A DNA stretch of 64,000 nucleotides from Labilithrix sp. GTDB taxonomy: Bacteria; Myxococcota_A; Polyangia; Polyangiales; Polyangiaceae. A model generated the notes under the pieces. That model was not told where the DNA came from. It saw only the letters and a list, made by a program, of their open reading frames with translations, and did no database searches. Of the stretch, positions 37,435 through 46,364 are shown in pieces. The position numbers were made by a program, and so were the translations under genes. Each line of letters starts with the position of its first letter. Positions within the stretch are counted from its first letter, which is position 1. Where the stretch lies: NCBI GenBank assembly GCA_019637105.1, contig JAHBWF010000001.1:162140-226139 (forward strand), in the 5' to 3' direction.

Positions 37435-38586
37435 ATGAGGACGGCCGCGCCCGGCGACGCGGAGGACCCCGGAGAGCGCGTCGACGCGACGTCGTCGTTC
37501 GAGCGATCGCCCGGCGCGGTGCGGCTCGCGGGGACGTTTTGCACGCGCGAGGCGGCGCGGACCTGGAGCGAGATCCACGACGCGGCGAAGGGAGGCGGCG
37601 AGCTCGTGCTCGACCTCTCGGACGTGCGGCGGATGGACGGCGGCGTGATCGCGCTGCTCGTCGCCGCGCGCGCGGAGCTCGCGGCCGAGGGCGTGAGCGT
37701 CCGGATCGTCTCGATCCCCGAGGCGCTGCGCCCGCTCTTCGAGCTCTACCGCGGGCTCTCACCCCCCGTCGAGCGCCCGCCGCGCGCGGCGCTCGGCGGC
37801 GTCGAGGCGATCGGCGACGCCGCCCTGCGCTGGGCCGACGAGCTCCGCGGAGCGCTCGGCTTCCTCGCCGAGGCCGGCGCCGCCTTCGCCCGCGTGCCCC
37901 TCCGCCCGCGCCGCGCGCACCTCTCCGAGGTCCCGTGGCTCGTCCAGCGCGCGGGCTTCGACGCGCTGCCGATCGTGGTCCTCATCTCGCTCCTCGTCGG
38001 CTTCGTGATGGGCTACCAGTCCGCGCGGCAGCTCGAGCGCTTCGGCGCCAACGTCTACGTCGCCGACCTCGTCGGCATCTCGATCACACGCGAGCTCGCC
38101 CCGCTGATGACGGCGATCATCGTCGCGGGTCGATCGGGGGCGGGGTACGCCTCGGAGATCGGCACCATGAAGGTCAACGACGAGATCGACGCCCTGCGCG
38201 TGATGGGGCTCCCGCCGATCGCCAGGCTCGTCGTCCCGCGCGTCTTCGCCCTCGTGATCGTCCTCCCGGTGCTCGCGCTCGTCTCCGACGTGGTCGGGAT
38301 CGCGGGGGGCCTCTTCGTCGCCGTGACGAGCCTCGACGTCTCCGCTCCGGCTTACCTCCTCGAGACGCGGCGCGCGCTCGTCGCCTGGGACGTCTGGCAG
38401 GGGCTCATCAAGAGCGCGCCGTTCGGGATGACGATCGCGCTCATCGCGTGTCAGCAGGGCTTCGCCGCCTCCGGCGGCGCGGAGAGCGTGGGGCGGCGGA
38501 CCACGACCACGGTGGTGGCCTGCCTCCTCTCGCTCGTCCTCCTCGACGCCGCGTTCACCTTCACGCTCAGGTTGCTCGGAAAATGA
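37435..38586 (+). CDS. mlaE: MlaE-type phospholipid ABC permease fused to an N-terminal STAS domain
   Basis: The protein has 383 residues from ATG 37435. Residues about 25-115 are a STAS-type domain (GELVLDLSDVRRMDGGVIAL), the equivalent of MlaB. The remainder is the MlaE permease with about five membrane helices and the signature motifs LLVGFVMGYQSARQLERFGA, ELAPLMTAIIVAGRSGAGYA, IGTMKVNDEIDALRVMGLPP and LVVPRVFALVIVLPVL. In Mla systems this permease moves phospholipids across the inner membrane. The stop overlaps the mlaF start (ATGA). The upstream leader holds two copies of CATGCGTCCGGGA-like sequence, of unknown meaning. Confidence 0.94.
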   Translation: MRTAAPGDAEDPGERVDATSSFERSPGAVRLAGTFCTREAARTWSEIHDAAKGGGELVLDLSDVRRMDGGVIALLVAARAELAAEGVSVRIVSIPEALRPLFELYRGLSPPVERPPRAALGGVEAIGDAALRWADELRGALGFLAEAGAAFARVPLRPRRAHLSEVPWLVQRAGFDALPIVVLISLLVGFVMGYQSARQLERFGANVYVADLVGISITRELAPLMTAIIVAGRSGAGYASEIGTMKVNDEIDALRVMGLPPIARLVVPRVFALVIVLPVLALVSDVVGIAGGLFVAVTSLDVSAPAYLLETRRALVAWDVWQGLIKSAPFGMTIALIACQQGFAASGGAESVGRRTTTTVVACLLSLVLLDAAFTFTLRLLGK

Positions 38587-39347
38587 GCGCGGCCCGGCCA
38601 GAGGCGGCGCCTGCCGGCGAGCGGCTCCTCGAGGTGCGCGGGCTGACGATCGGGTGGGGCGCGAAGGTGCTCCAGCGGGACCTGACGTTCGGCGTCGCGC
38701 GCGGCGAGGTGTTCGCGATCCTCGGTCGGAGCGGGGCGGGGAAGTCGACGCTCTTGCGCTTCCTCGTGGGCCTCGAGGCGCCGGACGCCGGCCGGATCGT
38801 CATCGCCGGCCACGGCCCGGTCGATCTGAGCGCCGGTCTCCCGCCGTTCGGCGTCATGTTCCAGGCGGGGGCCCTGTTCGGGTCGATGACCGTCGGCGAG
38901 AACGTGAGGCTCCCGCTCGACGAGTGGACGGACCTCCCGCCGGCGGCCGCCGCGGCCGTCGCCCGGGCGAAGCTCGCGCTCGTCGGCCTCGAGGGCGCGT
39001 TCGACCAGCTCCCGTCCGAGCTCTCGGGCGGCATGCTCAAGCGGGCGGCGATGGCGCGGGCGCTCGCGCTCGATCCCGAGCTCGTGTTCCTCGACGAGCC
39101 CTCGGCGGGCCTCGACCCCATCACGGCGCGCGAGATCGACGACCTGATCCGCGCGCTCAACGACGGCCTCGGCCTCACGTGTGTCGTCGTGACCCACGAG
39201 CTCGAGAGCGTCTTCATGCTCGCCGACCGTTGCATCGTGCTCGACGACCGCGGCGGAGGGATCGTGGCCGAGGGGGATCCGCGCGCGCTCTGCGACAGCG
39301 CCGACCCGCGCGTGCGCGAGTTCTTCAACCGGCGACCGAGGAGCTGA
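38583..39347 (+). CDS. mlaF: MlaF-type ABC transporter ATPase
   Basis: The ATPase has 254 residues with Walker A GRSGAGKST, signature LSGGMLKRAAMARAL, Walker B LVFLDEPSAGLD and H-loop VTHE. The signature LSGGMxxRAAMARAL is typical for the MlaF/Mkl subfamily, as is SGLDPITAREIDDLI. It powers MlaE and is translationally coupled to it by a 4-nt overlap. The stop is two bases from mlaD. Confidence 0.95.
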   Translation: MSAARPEAAPAGERLLEVRGLTIGWGAKVLQRDLTFGVARGEVFAILGRSGAGKSTLLRFLVGLEAPDAGRIVIAGHGPVDLSAGLPPFGVMFQAGALFGSMTVGENVRLPLDEWTDLPPAAAAAVARAKLALVGLEGAFDQLPSELSGGMLKRAAMARALALDPELVFLDEPSAGLDPITAREIDDLIRALNDGLGLTCVVVTHELESVFMLADRCIVLDDRGGGIVAEGDPRALCDSADPRVREFFNRRPRS

Positions 39348-39349
39348 CG

Positions 39350-40297
39350 ATGGCGACGACGCCGAGCCGCTTCAAGCTTGGGCTCTTCATCCTGATCGCG
39401 CTCGGCGCGGCCGCGGCCATCGCGATCGCGCTCGGCGTGCACCTCCTCCGGACGAACACCGTCGAGCTCAGGACGTACTTCGACGAGTCGGTGCAGGGCC
39501 TCGACGTCGGGGCGCCCGTGAAGTTCCGCGGCGTGACCGTGGGCTCGGTGGCCGCGATCGACGTCGCGCCCGATCGTCGCCACATCGAGGTCGTCGAGGA
39601 GCTCGAGGTCGACGAGCTCCGTCGCCTCGGCTTCGCCGGCGACGACATGCGGCCGCCCGCCGAGCTCCGGGCGCAGATCTCCCCCGTGGGGATCACCGGG
39701 GTGAAGTACCTCGCGCTCGACTTCTTCGATCCGCGGACCACGTTGCCGCCCGAGCTCCCGTTCCGGCCTCCCGCCAACTACATCCCGGCGGCGCCGAGCG
39801 TGGTCAAGAGCCTCGAGGACGCCGCGATGCGCGCGATCGAGCGGCTCCCGGAGATCGCCGACGCGGTCGGCTCGGCGATGTCCCGCCTCGAGCGGATGAT
39901 GGCGTCGCTCGAGCGCGACGAGGTCTCGGAGAAGGCCGCCGCGGCGCTGGCGCGGGCGAACCGCGTGCTGGCGTCGCTCGAGCGCGTCACCGCCGGCCTC
40001 GACCGCGCCGGCCTCCCGGCGCGCTCGGCGCGCACGCTCGACGAGCTCCACGAGTCCGCCGTCCGCGTGAACGCGCTGCTCGATCGGCTCGACGGCGACG
40101 ACGGCCTCATCGCGTCGGCGAGCCGGGCGGCGGAGGCCGCGTCCGATCTCGGCCGGAGCACGACGCGGGCCTCGCGCGAGCTCGAGTCGACGATGCGCGG
40201 GATCCGCGAGGCCGCCGAGGCGGTCACCGATCTCGCCGAGGCGCTCGAGCGCGACCCCGACATGCTCCTCAAGGGCCGGGCGAAGGCGCGCCGATGA
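39350..40297 (+). CDS. mlaD: MlaD/MCE-domain substrate-binding protein
   Basis: The protein has 315 residues. One N-terminal membrane helix (FILIALGAAAAIAIALGVHL, about 12-31) is followed by an MCE domain (about 38-120) with TYFDESVQGLDVGAPVKFRG and VTVGSVAAIDV. The C-terminal half (about 140-310) is a long, charged helical region likely to form a coiled coil or needle, as in longer MCE proteins. It binds lipid in the periplasm and hands it to or from the MlaEF core. MlaC and MlaA genes are not next to it. Confidence 0.93.
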   Translation: MATTPSRFKLGLFILIALGAAAAIAIALGVHLLRTNTVELRTYFDESVQGLDVGAPVKFRGVTVGSVAAIDVAPDRRHIEVVEELEVDELRRLGFAGDDMRPPAELRAQISPVGITGVKYLALDFFDPRTTLPPELPFRPPANYIPAAPSVVKSLEDAAMRAIERLPEIADAVGSAMSRLERMMASLERDEVSEKAAAALARANRVLASLERVTAGLDRAGLPARSARTLDELHESAVRVNALLDRLDGDDGLIASASRAAEAASDLGRSTTRASRELESTMRGIREAAEAVTDLAEALERDPDMLLKGRAKARR

Positions 40298-40309
40298 GCG
40301 CGGCGACGT

Positions 40310-42820
40310 CTACTCGTAGCGGAGGCCGTCGACCGGGCGGAGGCGCGACGCGGCGTAGGCGGGGTAGACCGTGGAGAGGGTGCAGATCGTGAGGGCAGCG
40401 GCGGCGACCGTGAGGAAGTCCCAACCGTTCACGCTGATGGGGAGCCGATCGATGTAGTAGACCTCGGGATCGAGCCGCAGCCCGAACCACTTGAGGCCGG
40501 TGCACATCGCGAGGCCGGTGACGACGCCGAAGACCGTGCCGATGCCGCCGATGATCATGCCCTCGATCATGAACGTGCGGAGGATCGCGCCGTCGCTCGC
40601 GCCGATGGCCTTGAGGATGGCGATCTCCTTGCCCTTCTCCGTCACCATCAAGAGGAGCGTGCAGACGATGCAGAAGCTCGCGACCAGGATGGCGACCGAC
40701 AGGATGATGAACGTCGCGAAGCGCTCGAGCTTCAGCGCGCTGAAGAGGTTCTTGTTGATCTCGCGCCAGTCGCGGATGCGCAGCTCGGGCCGGTTCACCG
40801 CCGCGACGACCGAGGTCGCGACGAGATCGGCCCCCTCGGCGTCGTCCACCTTGACGTCGATCGCGCTGATGTTGTCGCCCGTCGCGAAGTACTCCTGCGC
40901 CTGGTCGAGCATCGTGTAGACGCTCATCGCGTCGTACTCGTACATGCCGCTGTAGAAGATCGCCGCGACGCGGAAGCGCTTCGTCCGCGGCATGATCCCC
41001 ATCGGACCGAGATCGCCGAGCGGCGAGACGAGCATCACCTCGTCGCCGATGTAGACGTGGAGCGTCTTGGCGAGCTCGCGCCCGAGGATGATCCCGGGGC
41101 GATCGGGCTTCGTGACGATCACCGCGCGGACCTCGGGATCGAGGTCGTCGTCGAGCGCGGGGAGCTCCGAGCCCTTGTAGTATTGCTCGCCGCCGGGGCC
41201 GATCCCGATGACCTCGTTCGCCGGGAGCTTGGTCAGCATCTCCGGGTGGACGAGGTAGTCCATCTTGCCGACCTCGATGTTGTGCTTCAGGTCGATGACG
41301 TCGTTGATGCTCTTCGGGTCGATGCCCTTCACGACGACGCCGGCCAGGTTCGACGCGCTCGACGCCATGACCTCGCCGTGGACGACCGGCGTGGCGCCGA
41401 CGACGCCGGGGACCTTGCGGACGGCGTCGAGCGTCTGCTCGTAGTCGCCCCAGGGCGTGGCCGCGGTCGTGTCGATGACGATGTGGGCGTTGTTGCCGAG
41501 GATCTTCCGCTTCAGGTCCTGGCTGAAGCCGCCCATCACGCTGACGACGCTCGAGAGCGCGCAGGACGAGATCGCGACGCCGCAGATCGACAGCACGCTG
41601 ATGACGGTGAGAAACCCGCTCTTCTGCGAGCGCACGTGGCGCGCGGCGACGAACGACGTGAAGCGCCGGCCCTCGAGCCGGTCGAGCATGTAAGGCAGCA
41701 GCAGCGCGAGCACGACGATGACGACCGCGACCGACGACAGGATCGCGGCCGCGCGGATCGCCGTGTCCTGGATCGACCAGGCCGTGCCGCGCATCGTCGG
41801 CAGGCCCTTCACCCAGACGACGAGGCCGCCGGCGACGAGGCCGAGCGCGAGGAGCGTGACCTTGAGGAACGTGCGGATGGATCGGCTCGCGAAGTCGGCC
41901 GTGTACCAGGGGAGGTCGTTCCGGCCGGTCGCGCGCACGTAGCCGTAGGCGAGGCCGAGCCAGATGAACGCCTGGGCGAGCACGCCCACGACCGGCGCCG
42001 GGATGAGGAGCGCGATCGGCGCCAGCGCGATCAGGTAGAGGAAGAGGGTCCCGAGGTACTGCTTCGAGCTCCGCCAGCTCTTGCGCATCGCCACGGAGAA
42101 CGACGCCTGATCGTCCACCATGAAGAAGGGCGCCCAGCCAAACGAGACGAGGTAGGCGGCGGCGATGAAGAGCGGCGGCACGATGCCGGCCAGCTCCCAG
42201 ATCCCGTGGTTCTCCGGCTCGTGCTGGAGCCGGGCGATCAGCGCGGGGACGCCGATGACGAGCGCCGGGAGGAGCGCCACGCAGAGGACCCCGCAGAGCT
42301 GCCACGCGAGCATCCTGGGCGCGCGCCGGAGCGCGCGGCGGAACCGCCCGCGCGGCACGCGCTCGTCGCGCACGGCCGCGAGCGCGGCCTCGGTGAGGAG
42401 GCCGAGGGCGATCGCCGACGCCGGCAGCGCGGCGAGGAGCGTGGTCACGCCCGCGCCGATCAGCGTCGCGGGCGCGACCGGCGGCCCCGAGGCGACGCCG
42501 AACGGGCTCGCGGTCGACGGCGCGCCGAGGAGCGCCTTCAGCCCGTACGTGAGGAGGAGGGAGATCGTGGGACCGGCCGTGAGGACGGTCCCGATGACCG
42601 TCACGACGAGGAGCGGGACGGTCAGCGAGAGCAGGTGCCCGCGGACGGCCCGCATCCCGACGCCGATCGCCTCGCCGATGCTCCACGGCTGATCGACGTC
42701 CTCGGTCGACCACCGCGCGGCCGGCGTCGCGGGGGCGTCGGCGCCGGGCTCCTCCTTCGCCTCGGCCGCCTCCTTCGCCTCGGTCGCCTCGGCCGTCTCT
42801 TCGCGCTCGTGATTCGACAT
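40310..42820 (-). CDS. lolC: LolC/E-type permease with large N-terminal membrane extension
   Basis: The protein has 836 residues, about twice the usual size. Residues from about 385 are a LolC/E permease: AARHVRSQKSGFLTVISVLS, GVAISSCALSSVVSVMGGF, a periplasmic domain (about 430-690) and the three FtsX helices at the end (IILSVAILVASFCIVCTLLL; EKGKEIAILKAIGASDGAIL; MIIGGIGTVFGVVTGLAMC). Residues 1-40 are Glu/Ala-rich, and about 55-380 form an added domain of about eight hydrophobic helices. The start codon overlaps the lysS stop by one base. LolD, the matching ATPase, is encoded about 24 kb away. It would extract lipoproteins for outer-membrane sorting. Confidence 0.88.
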   Translation of the reverse strand: MSNHEREETAEATEAKEAAEAKEEPGADAPATPAARWSTEDVDQPWSIGEAIGVGMRAVRGHLLSLTVPLLVVTVIGTVLTAGPTISLLLTYGLKALLGAPSTASPFGVASGPPVAPATLIGAGVTTLLAALPASAIALGLLTEAALAAVRDERVPRGRFRRALRRAPRMLAWQLCGVLCVALLPALVIGVPALIARLQHEPENHGIWELAGIVPPLFIAAAYLVSFGWAPFFMVDDQASFSVAMRKSWRSSKQYLGTLFLYLIALAPIALLIPAPVVGVLAQAFIWLGLAYGYVRATGRNDLPWYTADFASRSIRTFLKVTLLALGLVAGGLVVWVKGLPTMRGTAWSIQDTAIRAAAILSSVAVVIVVLALLLPYMLDRLEGRRFTSFVAARHVRSQKSGFLTVISVLSICGVAISSCALSSVVSVMGGFSQDLKRKILGNNAHIVIDTTAATPWGDYEQTLDAVRKVPGVVGATPVVHGEVMASSASNLAGVVVKGIDPKSINDVIDLKHNIEVGKMDYLVHPEMLTKLPANEVIGIGPGGEQYYKGSELPALDDDLDPEVRAVIVTKPDRPGIILGRELAKTLHVYIGDEVMLVSPLGDLGPMGIMPRTKRFRVAAIFYSGMYEYDAMSVYTMLDQAQEYFATGDNISAIDVKVDDAEGADLVATSVVAAVNRPELRIRDWREINKNLFSALKLERFATFIILSVAILVASFCIVCTLLLMVTEKGKEIAILKAIGASDGAILRTFMIEGMIIGGIGTVFGVVTGLAMCTGLKWFGLRLDPEVYYIDRLPISVNGWDFLTVAAAALTICTLSTVYPAYAASRLRPVDGLRYE

Positions 42821-44541
42821 CAGCCGGCGGTTTCTTTGCGGAGGAGCGGGAAGAGGATGACGTCGCGGATCGACGGCGCGTTGGTGAGCATCATCACGAG
42901 GCGGTCGATCCCCATCCCGAAGCCGGCGGCCGGCGGCATGCCCTGCTCGAGCGCGCGGATGTAGTCTTCGTCGAAGTCCATCGTCTCCTCGGCGCCGGCG
43001 GCCTTCTTCCGCACCTGCTCGCGGAAGCGCTCGGCCTGGTCGTCCGGATCGTTGAGCTCGCTGAACGCGTTGCAGAGCTCGCGGCCGTGGACGAACAGCT
43101 CGAAGCGGTCAACCAGATCGGGGCGCGCGTCATTCCGGCGCGCGAGCGGCGACGTCTCGAACGGGTAGTCCTTCACGAACACCGGGAGGCTCCGCTTGCC
43201 GTCGGCCGCCTTGTAGTCCTCGGTGAGGAACGGCTCGGCGAGGTACTCGTAGAGGGCGAACAGGCGCTCGCCGTCGTTGTCGCACTTCATCCAGCCCTTG
43301 CGGAGGTTGCCCCAGTCGATCGCCTTCGCGCGCGGCGAGCTCTTGGACCACTCCTTCATGCTGCCGCCGAAGTCGCCCATGCCCGCGAGCCGCGCGACCA
43401 GGCCCGCGCCGCCCACGGCGGCCACGGCGGGCTCCCACGCGGCGATCTTCGTCGCCTTCGCCGCGCTCGCGACGGCGTCGTTCATCGGGACGCGGGCGAA
43501 CGGCTCCTCGAAGGTGAACGGGCGCTCCGCGCTCCAGCGCGCGTGCGGCTCCGGCATCGCGCGGGCGAGCTCGGCGTCGATCGCCCGGAGCATCGTCTCG
43601 GTGAAGTCCATCAGCTGGGCGTACGTGGCGTAGGCCCAGTAGTACTCGAGCATCGTGAACTCCGGGTTGTGCCGGGTCGAGATGCCCTCGTTGCGGTAGC
43701 AGCGGCCGATCTCGTAGACGCGCTCGAGCCCGCCGACGAGGAGGCGCTTCAGGTACAGCTCCGGCGCGATACGCATGAACAGCTGCATGTCGAGCGCGTT
43801 GTGGTGCGTGTGGAACGGGCGCGCGGCGGCGCCGCCGATGAGCGTGTGCATCGTCGGCGTCTCGACCTCGAGGAACCCCGCGTCGTCGAAGACCTTCCGC
43901 GTCGCGCGCACGATGTGGCTGCGCGCGCGGAACACGTCGGCGACGTGCGGGTTGGCGACGAGGTCGACGTAGCGCTGGCGGTAGCGCGTCTCGACGTCCT
44001 GGAGGCCGTGCCACTTCTCCGGCGGCGGCCGGAGCGCCTTCGTGAGGATGCGCACCCGCGCCGGCTCGATCGACAGCTCGCCCCGCTTGCTCGCGGTGAG
44101 GCCGCCCTCGGCCTCGACGATGTCGCCGAGATCGATCTCGGAGAGGCGCGCGTACGCCTCGCCCAGGCTCGCCTCGCTGACGAGGAGCTGGACCTCGCCG
44201 GTGCGGTCGCGCAGGCGCAGGAACGTGAGGCCGCCCGTCGAGCGGAACGCGATGACGCGGCCGCGCACGTGGAAGAGCGCGTCCTTGGTGGCCGCCTTGA
44301 CCCGGTCCTCGGCGTACTTGCCGTCCTCTCCGCGGGCGGCCTCCGCCTTCGCGCGGAGGTCCGCGATGTCGACGGTGGCGCCGCCCGCGCGCGGCACGAC
44401 GTCGTTGGCGAACGGGTTCTCCCCGCGAGCGCGGAGCTTGTCGGCCTTGGCGCGGCGGGACGCGATGAGCGCGTCCTCTGCGGACGAGCTGCTCTCTCCG
44501 GCTGCGGCTCCCGGGGGTGACTGCGTGCGTGCGTCGGACAT
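42820..44541 (-). CDS. lysS: Lysyl-tRNA synthetase, class II
   Basis: The enzyme has 573 residues and attaches lysine to tRNA-Lys. An OB-fold anticodon domain (about 85-190, [20 protein letters not shown]) precedes the class II catalytic core. The core has [20 protein letters not shown], motif 2 [20 protein letters not shown] and motif 3 [20 protein letters not shown]. The N-terminus carries an about 40-residue low-complexity Ser/Ala extension. The stop overlaps the lolC start; linkage of lysS and lolC is known in deltaproteobacteria-like genomes. Confidence 0.97.
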   Translation of the reverse strand: MSDARTQSPPGAAAGESSSSAEDALIASRRAKADKLRARGENPFANDVVPRAGGATVDIADLRAKAEAARGEDGKYAEDRVKAATKDALFHVRGRVIAFRSTGGLTFLRLRDRTGEVQLLVSEASLGEAYARLSEIDLGDIVEAEGGLTASKRGELSIEPARVRILTKALRPPPEKWHGLQDVETRYRQRYVDLVANPHVADVFRARSHIVRATRKVFDDAGFLEVETPTMHTLIGGAAARPFHTHHNALDMQLFMRIAPELYLKRLLVGGLERVYEIGRCYRNEGISTRHNPEFTMLEYYWAYATYAQLMDFTETMLRAIDAELARAMPEPHARWSAERPFTFEEPFARVPMNDAVASAAKATKIAAWEPAVAAVGGAGLVARLAGMGDFGGSMKEWSKSSPRAKAIDWGNLRKGWMKCDNDGERLFALYEYLAEPFLTEDYKAADGKRSLPVFVKDYPFETSPLARRNDARPDLVDRFELFVHGRELCNAFSELNDPDDQAERFREQVRKKAAGAEETMDFDEDYIRALEQGMPPAAGFGMGIDRLVMMLTNAPSIRDVILFPLLRKETAG

Positions 44542-44622
44542 GGCCCGGCGGCGTGTAGCGCGGGCCCGCGGCGACGTAAAGCGTCGACAATTTGGGCGTT
44601 CTCTCGCTTCGCCGGGGGCCCT

Positions 44623-46128
44623 TCACTGGACCGCGCCGCGCGTCCAGGCGCCGTCGATCGGGCGGGTGCTGCTCCAGACGTCCGTCCGCACGGCGCCGTA
44701 GGCCGGATCGCCGAAGACGTTCACCGCGCCGCGCCGCGCGGGGCCGTCGTCGCGCGGCAGGAGCCGAGCGTCGCCGAACACGTCGCGCGCGGTCCAGGCG
44801 CCGGTGGTGTCGTCGTGCCTGGACTCCCGGGGCGTGGGGACGATGGCGTCGTGCATGAAGCCGAAGACGAGGTTGCCCGAGCTCTCGGCGACGGTGACCT
44901 TGCTCGATCCCTCCGCGCCGACGTTCACGCCGTCGCGTCCGCCCCGCGAGAAGACGACGTTGTTGACGAGCGTCCATCGGATCGCGCCGCGGCCGGCGCC
45001 CGACATCCCGACGATCCCGTCGGTCTCGCTGTAGACCGTGTTGTTGGTCGCGACGACGTCGAGATCGTCGGCGCCGCTGGAGAAGCGGAGGCCGCGGATC
45101 GACCGGAGCCCTCGCGCCGCGTCCCCGTGCGCTTCGATCAGGTTGTTGGTCAGCGTGACGCGCGCCGCGCCGCGGCCCCCCGCCGGCGCGCCGCCGACCG
45201 CCTCCGCGGAGAGCACGCCGCGCGCGCGATCGACGCAGACGCGGTTGTTCGACAGCCGGGCCTCCCCGCCCAGCGCTCCGGCGCCGTCGTACGCGACGGC
45301 TCGCACGTCGAGGCTCGGCGAGCTCGAGGCGCCTTCGCCGCGGACGTAGACGTCGTTGCAGAGGAGGCGCGTGCGATGCCCCTCCGGCGGGGCGGCGACG
45401 ATCGCGGTGAGCGCGTGCTGGTTGCGCGACGCGCGCCAGGCGATCTCGACGTAGTTCCGGAGGAGCGTCCCGCCCGAGACGTGGTGGCGCGTCTCGACGA
45501 GCGACGCGCCGGGGTCGGTCTCGCCGCGGGTCACCAGGCGGAACCCGCCCCAGATCGCGTGGTCGTGGGCGAGCGAGAGCCGCCCGAAGAAAGAGGTGCG
45601 GTTCGCGTCGGGATCCCAGGACGCGAAGCGCGCGTCGAAGCCGCCCTTGATCACGAGCGGGCGGTCGACGTGGACCTCGGCGCTCGTGTACTGCCCGGCG
45701 GCGACGCGGATCGTGCTGAACGGCGCGGCCGCCCTCACGGCGTGGAACAGGGTCGCCCACGCGCGCTCGGGGGCGGCGCCGTCGCTCGCGTCGCTGCCGG
45801 TCGGGCTGACGTAGTAGACGGCGCCCGCCTCGGGCACCGCGCACGGCAGCGAGGCGGGCGGCGGGAACGATTGCGAACAATTCGATCCGATCTCCGCGGC
45901 CAGGTCCGGCGGCGCCGCGATCGACCGGTCTTCGGCGGGGGCGGCGCCGATCCCGGTCGGGCCGCCGGCGCCCTCGAACGGGACGATCGCGTCGGACGGC
46001 GCGTCGAGGACCGCGGACATCGGGCGTTTTTCGAGCGCGTCGTCGTCGTCCGAGCGCCCGGGGGCGCACGCGATCGGAGCCAGCATCGTCGCGCCGAGGA
46101 GGAGGGGGAGGAGCGTCTTCGCGTTCAT
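44623..46128 (-). CDS. Lipoprotein with parallel beta-helix domain
   Basis: The protein has 501 residues from ATG 46128 (MNAKTLLPLLLGATMLAPIA) with a lipobox ending APIAC. After a Cys-containing linker, YYVSPTGSDASDGAAPERAW is the common entry of right-handed beta-helix (DUF1565-like) proteins. Repeated strands with Asn ladders follow (ARLSNNRVCV, VTLTNNLIEAHG, DVVATNNTVYSETDG, WTLVNNVVFS). Such proteins are usually surface or periplasmic, sometimes carbohydrate-binding; no catalytic residues are apparent. It is divergent from the NTPase regulator gene. Confidence 0.82.
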   Translation of the reverse strand: MNAKTLLPLLLGATMLAPIACAPGRSDDDDALEKRPMSAVLDAPSDAIVPFEGAGGPTGIGAAPAEDRSIAAPPDLAAEIGSNCSQSFPPPASLPCAVPEAGAVYYVSPTGSDASDGAAPERAWATLFHAVRAAAPFSTIRVAAGQYTSAEVHVDRPLVIKGGFDARFASWDPDANRTSFFGRLSLAHDHAIWGGFRLVTRGETDPGASLVETRHHVSGGTLLRNYVEIAWRASRNQHALTAIVAAPPEGHRTRLLCNDVYVRGEGASSSPSLDVRAVAYDGAGALGGEARLSNNRVCVDRARGVLSAEAVGGAPAGGRGAARVTLTNNLIEAHGDAARGLRSIRGLRFSSGADDLDVVATNNTVYSETDGIVGMSGAGRGAIRWTLVNNVVFSRGGRDGVNVGAEGSSKVTVAESSGNLVFGFMHDAIVPTPRESRHDDTTGAWTARDVFGDARLLPRDDGPARRGAVNVFGDPAYGAVRTDVWSSTRPIDGAWTRGAVQ

Positions 46129-46364
46129 GACGGGAGGGGTCAGCAACGGCGATGCCACGGACCCGGGAGCCGAGCGAGGGCGGGCCGCCGGCGATCCCGC
46201 GCCCGGAATCGCGCTCGAAAGCGCGGCCCGACGTCACGCTCTCTCCCGGCGGGCCGGGCGGTCGCTGGATGTGTGCAGCCGAGCGGCGTCTCTCGCTCGA
46301 GACAGCGCCGGGAGCGGTCGGCCCTCGACGGAAAGTCCGTGCGTGGAACGCCGTCCGAGCCTCT

